Below, one piece after another: positions 1-8,053 of a DNA stretch of 47,567 nucleotides; positions within the stretch are counted from its first letter, which is position 1, and every line of letters begins with the position of its first letter. A program made the translations under genes and the position numbers. The stretch covers positions 1-47,567 of the forward strand of contig JBGPPG010000011.1 in assembly GCA_041488455.1 (NCBI GenBank), given 5' to 3'. A model generated the notes under the pieces. The model worked only from the letters and a program-made list of their open reading frames with translations. It was not told the origin of the DNA and ran no database searches. Origin of the DNA: DASQPE01 sp041488455. GTDB taxonomy: Bacteria > Gemmatimonadota > Gemmatimonadetes > Gemmatimonadales > GWC2-71-9.

Positions 1-656
1 AACAGCGCCAGCGTCACGGCGTCGAGCCTGGCCAACAGCCCGTCATCGAGTCCACCGCACCCCGGCACGAACGCGCAGGACCCGCCGGTCGCCGCGTCGC
101 GCAGCACGAGTCCCACGGTGTGGCCGGGCAGCTCCTCGCTGGCGAATCTGGGGGGGCCGGCGGGCACCGGGAAGGTCTCCACCGAGAGGCCGCTCGCGGC
201 GCCATCCGGGTAGCTGAGCGGCACCGGCCCACCCTGCGGCGGCAGCTCGACTACCTCGACCTCCGCGAAGGCGCGGGTCACGGGCAGGATGCTGGAATCC
301 CGCTCCAGCACCTGCCGCACGGCGCAGGTCAGGTAGAGGCGAAGCCGCCGCCCTTCACGCAGGAGCACGATCCCGAGCGTGTGGTCGAGCTCCGCATCCG
401 TCGCGACCACTCCCACCACCGGGACGTAGCGTGGTCCTTTGGGTGGGTCGATCGGTAGACGAGCAAGCTGGTCTCGCACGTCCGGCGAGGCGTTGAGCAG
501 GAACCACCGTCGGCCGTCGGCGCTCACGGCCGCGGAGGACTGTGTGCGGGCCAGCGCGCGCCCCGGCTCAAGCCGGGCGATGCGGCAGCTCGGACACCAG
601 CAGTTCCATTGGGGGAAGCCGCCGCCGGCGGCCGTGCCAAGGAGGAGGATCTGCAT
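1..656 (-). CDS. pqqB: PqqB, PQQ biosynthesis metallo-hydrolase (3' end cut off by window)
   Basis: Reading the minus strand from the ATG at 656 gives an open frame of 218 codons that runs off the left edge of the window. The N-terminus LLLGTAAGGGFPQWNC followed by a C-x-x-C pair (residues about 4-24) is the hallmark start of PqqB, a metallo-beta-lactamase-fold protein of roughly 300 residues; about 70 % is therefore present. PqqB is needed for normal formation or release of the redox cofactor pyrroloquinoline quinone and has been proposed to hydroxylate the PqqA-derived tyrosine. It follows pqqA in the same orientation, separated by 78 bases that contain two competing hairpins. No good Shine-Dalgarno sequence precedes the ATG. 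pqqC, pqqD and pqqE would be expected to the left of the window; that is inference. Confidence 0.93.
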   Translation of the reverse strand, partial: MQILLLGTAAGGGFPQWNCWCPSCRIARLEPGRALARTQSSAAVSADGRRWFLLNASPDVRDQLARLPIDPPKGPRYVPVVGVVATDAELDHTLGIVLLREGRRLRLYLTCAVRQVLERDSSILPVTRAFAEVEVVELPPQGGPVPLSYPDGAASGLSVETFPVPAGPPRFASEELPGHTVGLVLRDAATGGSCAFVPGCGGLDDGLLARLDAVTLAL

Positions 657-665
657 CTTCGGGTC

Positions 666-722
666 AGGACTGCGGGGTCTCAAAAAGCTAAGGGGCTCGC
701 TTGCGCGAGCCCCCGCAGTCCT
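666..722 (-). promoter_or_regulatory. Two competing hairpins between pqqA and pqqB
   Basis: Read on the minus strand, a 9-bp stem with a 4-base loop (arms 705-713 and 692-700, GGGGCTCGC-type) is followed after TTAGC by TTTTTG, like an intrinsic terminator. A second, outer pair of arms, 711-722 and 666-677 (12 bp, perfect, AGGACTGCGGGG-type), shares positions 711-713 with the inner stem, so the two cannot both form fully. The distal outer arm ends nine bases before the pqqB start. This arrangement could lower pqqB relative to pqqA (the peptide precursor is needed in excess), or switch read-through. The pairing is seen in the sequence; the role is inferred. Confidence 0.6.
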
Positions 723-734
723 GGTACCGCAGTC

Positions 735-809
735 TTAGAGGGTCGCGACGTACGCGGTGACTTCCATCGTGACGGCGACGACTTCGGCTTCGGGCTTGGT
801 CCAACGCAT
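735..809 (-). CDS. pqqA: PqqA, precursor peptide of pyrroloquinoline quinone
   Basis: A 24-codon frame begins MRWTKPE and carries the conserved E-x-x-x-Y motif as E16-V-T-A-Y20, the glutamate and tyrosine that PqqE, PqqD and later enzymes cross-link and trim into PQQ. The length and the W-T-K-P start match the PqqA family (22-30 residues). The ATG at 809 is preceded on the minus strand by CGGAGGTTCAG, giving a GGAGG ribosome site six bases before the start, which decides this start over longer in-frame readings. pqqB follows downstream. The gene is short enough to be missed by ordinary gene callers. Confidence 0.92.
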   Translation of the reverse strand: MRWTKPEAEVVAVTMEVTAYVATL

Positions 810-846
810 CTGAACCTCCGCTTGCTGATGGTGATTGGGGCCAAGT

Positions 847-883
847 GGCCCGATCGGGTTGGGTGCCTTCACCCAGTCGGGCC
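847..883 (-). promoter_or_regulatory. Stem-loop in the pqqA leader
   Basis: On the minus strand GGCCCGA (883-877) can pair with TCGGGCC (853-847), and inside it GGGTG (874-870) with CACCC (865-861) around an AAGG loop. It would sit about 38 bases before the pqqA start in the 5' leader. No known riboswitch core is recognisable; it may stabilise the pqqA transcript. Confidence 0.4.
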
Positions 884-913
884 TTACTAAAACCCGACGA
901 CACCCTGTTATAG

Positions 914-928
914 GCAGATGCCGTGCCG
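914..928 (-). promoter_or_regulatory. Candidate sigma-54 promoter of pqqA
   Basis: The minus strand reads CGGCACGGCATCTGC, close to the sigma-54 consensus TGGCACG-N4-TTGC, with the invariant GG (927-926) and GC (915-914) ten bases apart. Transcription would start near 902, giving a leader of about 93 bases to pqqA. A TATAAC box overlaps at 912-907 and could serve sigma-70 instead, although no well-spaced -35 box is visible. GG-N10-GC occurs often by chance in such G+C-rich DNA, so the call leans on the neighbouring NtrC-type gene. Confidence 0.4.
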
Positions 929-1042
929 AAACGGCCAATTCTCAAGCCGACTGACGTAGTAGCCTATCCAGTATTGTTTTATGTGGCTACAGCAGGGCTC
1001 GGGCTGCGTTCTCAAGTCGGCCAAGGGGTGGGGGATCTGATC

Positions 1043-1068
1043 CGAAGTGGGTGAAATCACCCACTTCG
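1043..1068. promoter_or_regulatory. 26-base palindrome, candidate enhancer site or terminator
   Basis: Two perfect 12-base arms (CGAAGTGGGTGA at 1043-1054 and its reverse complement at 1057-1068) flank a 2-base centre. It begins four bases after the stop codon of the NtrC-type regulator gene and lies about 130 bp upstream of the candidate sigma-54 promoter of pqqA, the usual range of an upstream activator site. No T-tract follows on either strand, which speaks against a plain intrinsic terminator. A degenerate direct repeat TTCTCAAGYCG at 939-949 and 1009-1019 lies between the palindrome and the promoter. Confidence 0.45.
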
Positions 1069-1071
1069 ACT

Positions 1072-2490
1072 TCACCCCTGAATTCCGAACTTCTTGAGGC
1101 GATAACGCAGGGTGTCCCGGGAGATGCCGAGGCGCTGCGCGGCCCGGGTCTGGTTACCCCCGGCCTCCTTGAGCGCCTGCTCTATCATCGCCTTCTCCCA
1201 CTGCGCCAGATCCACGCCGGGCGGCGGGAACGCCGGCGCCTCTCCGCTGCCGCCCCCCAAGGGCTGCACCGACTCCCCATTGCTCCCGGCCGTGGCGCCA
1301 TCAGACTCCTCGGGCCCCGTCGTGAGTGAGAGGTGCTCCACTTCGAGCACGGGCCCCTGGCTCCAGAGCACCGCTCGCTCGATGACGTGGCTCAGCTCCC
1401 GCACGTTCCCCGGCCACGGGTAGCGGAGCAGGCGTTCCCGCGCGAGGGCGTCGATACGCCGCACATCGCGCCCGTACTTGAGGCTGAACTGCCGCAGGTA
1501 GTGATCCGCCAGACGGAGCACGTCGTCACCGCGATCGCGGAGGGGCGGGAGGCGGAGCAGGATGACCGCGAGCCGGAAGTAGAGGTCCTTCCGGAATCGC
1601 TCCCGCTGGGACTCGCGCTCGAGATCCCGATTCGTCGCCGCCAGGATACGGACATCGATCGTGCGGTCCCGGATCCCGCCCACGCGGCGGACGGTGCGGT
1701 CCTCGATGGCGCGGAGGAGCTTCCCCTGAAGCGGGAGCTCGATATCGCCGACCTCGTCGAGGAAGATGAATCCGCCTTCCGCCGCCTCGAACAGGCCGAG
1801 CTTCGACTCCTTCGCGTCGGTGAACGCGCCCCGCTCGTAGCCGAACAGCTCGGCCTCCATCAGCGAGCCCGGCAGCGCGGTGCAGTTGACGTCGATGAAG
1901 GGTTTGCCTGAGCGCGTGCCCGACGCGTGGATGGTCCGGGCCACGAGCCCCTTGCCGGTGCCGGTCTCGCCGGTGATCAGCACCGGCGGCGTCTCCTCGA
2001 GCGCGGCGATCTGGCGGGCGCGCTCGAGCACGGCGCGCATCGCCGGGGACTCACCCACGACACCGCCGAACCCCTCTCCCCGCGCCGCCTGCCGGCGGTA
2101 GTAGGACAGCTCTCCCTCGCGGCGCGACTGCTCCCGGGCGCGGTCGGCCAGGAGCTTCAGCTCCTCGAGATCGACCGGCTTCTTGAGGTAGTCGAACGCA
2201 CCCAGCTTCACGGCCTCCACGGCGCCCTCGATGGTGCCGTGAGCGGTCATGATGACCACGGGGATCGCGGCGTCGAACTCGCGGATCTTGCGGAGCAGGT
2301 CGATCCCGCTCATGCCGGGGAGGCGGACATCGGTGAACACCACGTCGGGCCGAAGCCGCTCCAGCAGCGCCAGCGCAGTCTCGGCGTCGCCGGCGACCTC
2401 GGCCTCGTAGCCGGATTCGGCGAGGAAGGCCTTCACGGCGCGAGCGAGCGTGCGCTCGTCGTCCACGATGAGCACGGTGGTTCCGCTCAC
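1072..2490 (-). CDS. NtrC/AtoC-family sigma-54-dependent response regulator
   Basis: The 472-residue product has three clear domains: a receiver (1-120; acidic pair D10/D11, phospho-acceptor D54 in FTDVRLPG, K104), an AAA+ domain (about 146-370; Walker A GETGTGKG at 174-181, Walker B FIFLDEVGD, a R/WPGNVRELSH block) and a Fis-type helix-turn-helix (about 430-472, GGNQTRAAQRLGISRDTLRYR). The sigma-54 contact loop at 221-226 reads GAFTDA instead of GAFTGA. The protein should activate sigma-54 promoters when phosphorylated. The start is the GTG at 2490 behind GGGAGGAGCGC; it overlaps the kinase stop codon by the GTGA arrangement, so the two are translationally coupled. The frame stays open further upstream, but that part only mirrors the kinase gene. 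Confidence 0.93.
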   Translation of the reverse strand: MSGTTVLIVDDERTLARAVKAFLAESGYEAEVAGDAETALALLERLRPDVVFTDVRLPGMSGIDLLRKIREFDAAIPVVIMTAHGTIEGAVEAVKLGAFDYLKKPVDLEELKLLADRAREQSRREGELSYYRRQAARGEGFGGVVGESPAMRAVLERARQIAALEETPPVLITGETGTGKGLVARTIHASGTRSGKPFIDVNCTALPGSLMEAELFGYERGAFTDAKESKLGLFEAAEGGFIFLDEVGDIELPLQGKLLRAIEDRTVRRVGGIRDRTIDVRILAATNRDLERESQRERFRKDLYFRLAVILLRLPPLRDRGDDVLRLADHYLRQFSLKYGRDVRRIDALARERLLRYPWPGNVRELSHVIERAVLWSQGPVLEVEHLSLTTGPEESDGATAGSNGESVQPLGGGSGEAPAFPPPGVDLAQWEKAMIEQALKEAGGNQTRAAQRLGISRDTLRYRLKKFGIQG

Positions 2491-3971
2491 GCGCTCCTCC
2501 CGGCCGCGTCGCCCGCGTCCGCCGCCGCGGGGAGACGCACACTGACCGTGGTACCTGCCCCCGGCCGGCTCGCGATCTCGAGGCGGCCGCCGTTCTGCTC
2601 GACGTAGCGTTTGGCGATGGCCAGTCCCAATCCCGTCCCGTCCGCCCGGGTCGTGAAGAACGGCTCGATCACCCGGGGAAGTGCCTCCCCGGAGATCCCG
2701 ACGCCGGTATCGGCGATCCGGATCACGACGTTGCTCCGCCCGCCCGGCTCGACCGGCTCGTTCCGTGCGCCGATCGAGAGCCGGCCTCCGTTGGGCATCG
2801 CATCGAGCGCGTTGGACACCACTTCCACCAGCGTCTGCTCCATCTGCATGGGGTCGACCAACACGGGCGGCAGCCCCGCCGGGACATCCACGGTCAGCTC
2901 CACCTTGCGCTCCGCGAGGAGCTGGGTGAAGGCAGGCAACACGCCCTCGACCAGTTGGGCCACACTCTCCCGCATGGGGTGGAATGGCGCGGGTCGAGAG
3001 AAGCTCAGCAAATGGGTGATGCGCCGGTCGAGCCGGTCCACTTCGTCGATGATGGCGCCCAGCTGTTCCCGCGAAGCCGGGGACTCCGGGCGCTTGAGCG
3101 CGAACTGCGCGGCCGCGCGAAGACTCGCGAGCGGATTGCGCAGGCCGTGCGCCACCGCGGCCGACATCTCTCCGATCGAGGCGAGCTTTTCCGACTGGAC
3201 CAGCTTTGCCTGCGTCTGGCGAAGACGCCCGGTCATGTCGGCGAAGGCACGGGCGAGGTCGCCGATCTCGTCCTGGCGCTGGGTGGCAATCGGGTGCTCC
3301 AGGTCGCCGGCACCGACCACGCCCATCGCCCCGCGAAGCTCGTTGATCGGGCGGGCCACGCTCCGGGTGATCAGCCACGAGGCGAGCAGGCCGGCGCCGA
3401 TGGCGGCGGCGAAGATGCCGACGAGCAACCGCCGCTCCGTGTCGACGATCTCCTCTACCCGCGTGAACGCCCGCTGGACGCTCGACTCCCGGGTTCTACG
3501 GTAAATCTCGCGGTTGACCCGCGCGAGGCTTGGCAGGAGCCGGAGCTTGAGCTCGCTGCGCGCGAGCGCATACGCTTCCTGCCGCTTGCCCGCGTCGGCC
3601 AGCTGCATGACGCTGTCGCCCGTCGCGCGGATTTCCCGCTGAATTTGACGCACGCCGTTGGCCAGGTCCATCTGTTCCGGTGCGAGCTGCCCGGACCAGC
3701 GATCGAGCCAGTAGTCCACCACCTCGCCGCCGAGCCGCCACTCCTGCCGGGCTTCAGGGTCGAGGCCGGTCAGGTGCCGCCAGATCGCCTCGGTCTGGTC
3801 AAACATCGCGTTCTCGACGTCCGCGTAGGTCCGGTTGCGGGCGAGGCTCTCGCCAAGGGCCTCGAGGGCGCGACGCTCGAGGGCATTGCTGCGAATGGCC
3901 TCGGCGCCGACGAGCAGGGCGGGGAGGGCCATGAGGGAGAAACCGAGAAGGAGCTTCCGCTGGAAGGTCAT
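2487..3971 (-). CDS. Membrane sensor histidine kinase (NtrB/ZraS-like layout)
   Basis: The 494-residue protein has a transmembrane helix at about 7-23, a mostly helical periplasmic sensor of about 155 residues, a second helix at about 183-202, a HAMP domain (203-255), a HisKA dimerisation domain with H275 in AVAHGLRNPLASLRA, and a HATPase_c domain (N-box VSNALDAM, G1 DTGVGI, F-box EPFFTT, G2 GTGLGLAI). The residue after the phospho-histidine is glycine where most kinases have E or D. It should autophosphorylate and pass phosphate to the regulator encoded directly downstream. It follows the MFS efflux gene after 31 bases and probably belongs to the same transcript. The signal sensed is unknown. 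Confidence 0.93.
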   Translation of the reverse strand: MTFQRKLLLGFSLMALPALLVGAEAIRSNALERRALEALGESLARNRTYADVENAMFDQTEAIWRHLTGLDPEARQEWRLGGEVVDYWLDRWSGQLAPEQMDLANGVRQIQREIRATGDSVMQLADAGKRQEAYALARSELKLRLLPSLARVNREIYRRTRESSVQRAFTRVEEIVDTERRLLVGIFAAAIGAGLLASWLITRSVARPINELRGAMGVVGAGDLEHPIATQRQDEIGDLARAFADMTGRLRQTQAKLVQSEKLASIGEMSAAVAHGLRNPLASLRAAAQFALKRPESPASREQLGAIIDEVDRLDRRITHLLSFSRPAPFHPMRESVAQLVEGVLPAFTQLLAERKVELTVDVPAGLPPVLVDPMQMEQTLVEVVSNALDAMPNGGRLSIGARNEPVEPGGRSNVVIRIADTGVGISGEALPRVIEPFFTTRADGTGLGLAIAKRYVEQNGGRLEIASRPGAGTTVSVRLPAAADAGDAAGRSA

Positions 3972-4002
3972 GGGAGCGGCGAGAAGTATGAAACACGCCG
4001 CC

Positions 4003-5592
4003 TCAGTGCGCCATCCCGCCTCCCCGCGCGCGGCCCGTGCGGAAAAGGAGCAGCAGCGGGAGCACCGCCGTAAAGGCGAGCCCCATGATCAGGAAGACCT
4101 TCTCGAACGCGAACACCGACGCCTGCTGATTGAGCCTGAGCTCGAGCAGCGCCGATGCCTTGAGCTGGGCCTCCGCCATCGAGCCTCCCAGCCGCTGCAG
4201 AGAGTGGGCGACCGTCTCGAGCCAGCCACGGGTCGCGGTGTCGGAGGCGGTGAGGTGCGCCGACAAGGCGCTCCGCGCGTGGTCGGTGAACCGGCTCAGC
4301 AGCGTCGCCGTGACGGCGATGCCGAAGCTCCCGCCCAGCTGGCGCGAAAGATTGAAGAGCCCGGTCCCCTGTGGGATCTGCCCCGGCGTGAGATCCGCGA
4401 CGGTGGCCCCCGTCAGCGGCACGAACACGAGCCCGATGCCGAACCCGCGGAGCACCATCGGCCAGAACATGTCCGAGAGGCCCGTGTCCACGGTGAAGTG
4501 GTAGTGCATCCACATGGAGCAGAGGAACAGGAGCACGCCCGTGGTGATCAGCAGCCGGGCGTCCACCCGGGGCGCTATTCGTCCTACGATCGCCATCGCC
4601 ACCGCGCTCGAGATCGCTCCCGGCAGGATCACCTTCCCCGTGTCCCAGGCAGTGAATCCGAGGACGTTCTGGAGGAAAACGGGCAGGGCGAAGACGCTCG
4701 AGTACAAGGCGAATCCGAGCAGCACCGCGAAGGTGACGCCGACGGCGAGCTGCCGGTTGCGCAGAATGCGGAGATCGACGATCGGGTGGTCCGTCCGTAG
4801 CTCGTGCCAGATGAAGGAGATCACTCCGACTGCCGCGAGCATCGCCTCGATGACGATCTCGCGCGACTCGAACCAGTCCTTGGATTCTCCCCGCTCCAGC
4901 ATCACTTGGAGCGCCCCGATTCCCAGGATCAGGAATGCGAGCCCCCACCAGTCCACCGTCTCGGTTTCGTGCTCCGCCTCGTGCGCGGGCTCGGGCACGA
5001 GCCGCCACGTCAGGAAGCCGGCGAGCACGCCAAGCGGCAAATTGATGTAGAAGATCCAGGGCCAGGAGTAGTTGTCCGTGATCCAGCCGCCGAGCGTCGG
5101 CCCCAGCGTCGGTCCCACCATCACGCTCATGCCGAAGATCGCCTGGCCGGTGGCCCGCTCCTCCACGGGGAAGACGTCGAACAGGATCGCCTGCGCGGTG
5201 GAGATCAGCGCGCCTCCGCCGATGCCCTGGATCACCCGGCCCGCGACGAGCGTCTCCAGCGACGACGCGTTGCCGCAGAGGAACGAGGCGACGGTGAAGA
5301 CGACGATGGAGCCGGTGTAGTAGTTCCGCCGACCGAATCGGGCCGACAGCCAGCTCGTGAGCGGCAGGACGATCACGTTGGCCACGATGTAGCCGGTGGA
5401 CACCCAGGCGATTTCGTCCAGGGTGGCACCCAGCTCGCCCATCATGTGCGGGATCGCCACGTTGACGATGCTGGTGTCCACCAGCTCGAGCACGCTCGCC
5501 AGCGCCACCGCGAACGCAATGAGATAGCGATAGCGATAGACGTCCGCCCGTTGCATGCCGCCGGCCCCCGCCGGCAGCGACATCGTCGCCAT
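4003..5592 (-). CDS. DHA2-family (EmrB/QacA-type) MFS drug/proton antiporter
   Basis: A 529-residue, very hydrophobic protein with about 14 membrane helices. The N-terminal LELVDTSIVNVAIPHM segment with its helix-1 aspartate, the loop 2-3 motif LSARFGRR, the R-x-x-Q-G-x-G-G-G region of helix 4 and motif C GPTLGPTLGGWI in helix 5 are typical of the EmrB/QacA group. It would expel a lipophilic compound from the inner membrane, working with the EmrA-like adaptor encoded eight bases upstream and the TolC-like channel before that, to form a tripartite pump across both membranes. Substrate not predictable. The C-terminus ends with a final helix and the short tail GRARGGGMAH. Confidence 0.93.
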   Translation of the reverse strand: MATMSLPAGAGGMQRADVYRYRYLIAFAVALASVLELVDTSIVNVAIPHMMGELGATLDEIAWVSTGYIVANVIVLPLTSWLSARFGRRNYYTGSIVVFTVASFLCGNASSLETLVAGRVIQGIGGGALISTAQAILFDVFPVEERATGQAIFGMSVMVGPTLGPTLGGWITDNYSWPWIFYINLPLGVLAGFLTWRLVPEPAHEAEHETETVDWWGLAFLILGIGALQVMLERGESKDWFESREIVIEAMLAAVGVISFIWHELRTDHPIVDLRILRNRQLAVGVTFAVLLGFALYSSVFALPVFLQNVLGFTAWDTGKVILPGAISSAVAMAIVGRIAPRVDARLLITTGVLLFLCSMWMHYHFTVDTGLSDMFWPMVLRGFGIGLVFVPLTGATVADLTPGQIPQGTGLFNLSRQLGGSFGIAVTATLLSRFTDHARSALSAHLTASDTATRGWLETVAHSLQRLGGSMAEAQLKASALLELRLNQQASVFAFEKVFLIMGLAFTAVLPLLLLFRTGRARGGGMAH

Positions 5593-5600
5593 GGGCCGCC

Positions 5601-6698
5601 CTACTTGGTCGCGATGTCCACGACGGCCGACATGCCCGGGCGCAACGGCCGCGCCGGGTCGGGCGGATCGTCCACGGCGATACGGACCGGCACCCGCTGC
5701 ACGACCTTGGTGAAGTTCCCGGTCGCGTTGTCGGGCGGGAGCAGCGAGAAGCGGGCGCCGGTCGCGGGGCTCAGGCTCTCGACGTGCCCGTGAAAGACAT
5801 GGCCGGGATAGGCATCCACCGTGAACGAGGCCTTGTCACCGACCGCCACGTGCTCGAGCTGGGTCTCCTTGAGGTTGGCCGTGACCCACACGTCGTGGTC
5901 GGGGACGATCGACATGAGTGTCTGTCCCGGCTGAACCAGGGCGCCCACCTCGGCGCTCCGCTTGGCGACGATCCCGTCCGTCGGAGCGAGGATGTAAGCG
6001 TAGCTGGCCTGAAGCCGGGCGTTGTCCGCCGCGGCCTCCGCGGCGGCAAGGCGCGCACCGGCGCCCGAGAGCGCGGCCCCGTAGGCGGAGACCTGGTCGC
6101 CAGCGGCAGCCGACTGCTTGCGGGCGGATTCCAACTCGGCGGCCGCGGCGTCGTAGGCCGCCTGCGCGGCGTCCAGCTGCTGAGCCGGGACGATGCGGTT
6201 CGCCGCCAGGCCCCGAATGCGCTCGAGATCAGCCGCCGCCTTCTTGAAGTTCGCCTCAGCGGAGGCGACGTTGGCCTGCGCGCTCGCCTGCTGCGCGTGG
6301 CTCCAGGCCAGCTGCGCACTGGCCTGGCCCGCGCCGTGCGCACCACCGGCGGCCGCGCGCGCGTTGGCGAGATCCGCCTCCGCCTGCTGGAGGCGGACGA
6401 CGAGGTCACGGTCGTCGAGGACGACGAGCGTATCGCCCGCCTTCACGTGCCGGTTGTCGTCTACGAGCACGCGCGAGACGAACGCCTGGACTTTGGGCGC
6501 AATCACCGTGATGTGGCCGTCCAGCTGGGCGTTGTCGGTGGCGACGTGGCTCAGGCTGTAGACGTACTTGCGGCCGGCCCAGACGGCGACGGCGATGGCG
6601 ACCACGCCGACCAGTATGAGCGGGAGGCGCTTGCGGCGCGCGCGCGCCTCAGGGACCGCGTGGCTGCCGGGGAGGTCCATCGCGATATCGGTTGCCAT
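5601..6698 (-). CDS. HlyD/EmrA-family membrane fusion protein
   Basis: The 365-residue protein has a short cytoplasmic start with RARRKR, one transmembrane helix at about 27-44, a biotinyl-lipoyl half (DNAQLDGHITVIAPKV, DTLVVLDD), a long alanine-rich coiled-coil hairpin (about 100-220), the second lipoyl half (ILAPTDGIVAKRSAEVGALV) and a beta-barrel domain. It would bridge the MFS pump in the inner membrane and the TolC-like channel in the outer membrane. The gene sits 25 bases after the channel gene and eight bases before the pump gene, the EmrA-EmrB order. The ATG at 6698 is the only sensible start before the membrane helix. Confidence 0.93.
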   Translation of the reverse strand: MATDIAMDLPGSHAVPEARARRKRLPLILVGVVAIAVAVWAGRKYVYSLSHVATDNAQLDGHITVIAPKVQAFVSRVLVDDNRHVKAGDTLVVLDDRDLVVRLQQAEADLANARAAAGGAHGAGQASAQLAWSHAQQASAQANVASAEANFKKAAADLERIRGLAANRIVPAQQLDAAQAAYDAAAAELESARKQSAAAGDQVSAYGAALSGAGARLAAAEAAADNARLQASYAYILAPTDGIVAKRSAEVGALVQPGQTLMSIVPDHDVWVTANLKETQLEHVAVGDKASFTVDAYPGHVFHGHVESLSPATGARFSLLPPDNATGNFTKVVQRVPVRIAVDDPPDPARPLRPGMSAVVDIATK

Positions 6699-6723
6699 TG
6701 ATGCGTCTCGTTTCGGGTCCTGG

Positions 6724-8046
6724 TTACTGCAAATGGTCGATGATGCCGAGCGCGCGGTAGGCGCTCACGCGCGCCGTGCCGTAGTTGACGCGTGCCTGGA
6801 TGAGCGCATCCCGTGCCGCGATGACGGCGCTCTGGGCGTTGGTCGTCTCGACGCTGCCCGCGACGCCTGCGCGAAACCGCTCGTCCGCCTGCGCCAGCTC
6901 CTGCTCCGCGAGACGGAGCCGGTCGCCGGCGATCGCCACCTGCTGGCGGGCCGAGGCAACGTCGAGGACCGCCTGCCGCGCCTCGGTCTCTACCTGGTTG
7001 CCGAAGTCCCGCTCCCGCACAACCTGGGCGTCGAGCCGCGCCTGCTCCTCTCGGGCCCGGACCTGCCGGCGGAACCCGTCCAGAATGGGGACGCTCACGC
7101 CGACCTGGAGCTGGTAGCTGCCGGCGAGACCGTCCAGCGACGTCCCGGATTGCTGGTAGTAACCGCTCAGTCCCAGACTGGGGAGGTTCTCGGCCTTGAC
7201 GGCCTTGAGCGTACGCCGGATCGCCTCAGTGCGGCTCTTCTCGGCCCCAAGCTCGGCGCGGCGCTCCCGGGCGTACCGGCCGGCCTCATCGGGATCGAGG
7301 GGCAGATCGATGGCGCCGAGGCCGAGGGAGTCCGCCAGCTCCAGCGTCGCGCCGGGAGCGAGGTCCAGCGCGCGAAGCAGATCGAGGCGGGTGCGGTCCA
7401 CCGCGTTCCGGGCCAGCTCCAGCTCGGTGCGGACGGCTCCGAAGCTCACTTCGCTCCGGGTGGCGTCGATCGCCGGGCTCACACCCGCGGCTACCAGCTG
7501 GCGGGCCTGGTCGAGCAGCGTCGCCGCGACCACGCTGTCGGCCTCGCGCGCGCGTACCGTCTCCCGGGCGCTCAGCATCCGCAGATACGCGAGCCCCGCC
7601 GTCGCGCCGGCGAGCTCGCCGACGGCCCGGGCGTCGAGCCCGGCCGCGGCCGCGCTGTCCCGGGCCGCGCGCAGCCGGGCGAACGCCGCCGCGTCGAACA
7701 GGGTCTGGGAGGCGCCGACCCGAAAGCGCCAGAGCGAGAAGGGATCAGTGACGTCGGGGAATCCGGGGAACGTGATGCCGAACTCGGTCAGGTTCTCGGT
7801 CTGCCGTGAATAGGCCGCGAGACCGGCCACCGTGGGCAGGACGTCGGCCCGACGCTCGCCGATCCGTGCGTCGGCGATCCGCGCGTTGAGCTGCGCGAGC
7901 GTGGCGGCCACGCCGCGCTCCCGACCGATGCGAATCGCGTCGAGCAGCGTCAGCGGGCTCGACGGCGGTGCGGCGGGCGCCGGTTGCTGGGCGCTCAGCG
8001 GTGCCGCGAGCAGCGCCAGCAGCAGGACGACGGGACGAAGAACCAT
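6724..8046 (-). CDS. TolC-like outer membrane efflux channel
   Basis: The 440-residue protein has a signal peptide (PVVLLLALLAAPLSAQQ, cleavage likely near residue 20) and two copies of the outer membrane efflux protein (OEP) pattern of long amphipathic alpha-helices, each with the usual alternation of heptads and short strand segments (for example GLSGYYQQSGTSLDGL in the second half). It should form a trimeric channel-tunnel serving the adaptor and pump encoded downstream. It lies seven bases after the TetR gene stop codon in the same orientation, so the repressor and pump form one unit. Confidence 0.92.
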   Translation of the reverse strand: MVLRPVVLLLALLAAPLSAQQPAPAAPPSSPLTLLDAIRIGRERGVAATLAQLNARIADARIGERRADVLPTVAGLAAYSRQTENLTEFGITFPGFPDVTDPFSLWRFRVGASQTLFDAAAFARLRAARDSAAAAGLDARAVGELAGATAGLAYLRMLSARETVRAREADSVVAATLLDQARQLVAAGVSPAIDATRSEVSFGAVRTELELARNAVDRTRLDLLRALDLAPGATLELADSLGLGAIDLPLDPDEAGRYARERRAELGAEKSRTEAIRRTLKAVKAENLPSLGLSGYYQQSGTSLDGLAGSYQLQVGVSVPILDGFRRQVRAREEQARLDAQVVRERDFGNQVETEARQAVLDVASARQQVAIAGDRLRLAEQELAQADERFRAGVAGSVETTNAQSAVIAARDALIQARVNYGTARVSAYRALGIIDHLQ

Positions 8047-8053
8047 GGTGGAG

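Noticed and set aside
1043..1068. Intrinsic terminator of the regulator gene
   Set aside because: Stem is strong but no T-tract follows on either strand; kept as a candidate activator site instead.
2491..3378. Long upstream extension of the NtrC-type regulator frame
   Set aside because: It is out-of-frame translation of the kinase gene, rich in R, G, P and A; the GTG at 2490 has a strong ribosome site and starts the receiver domain exactly.
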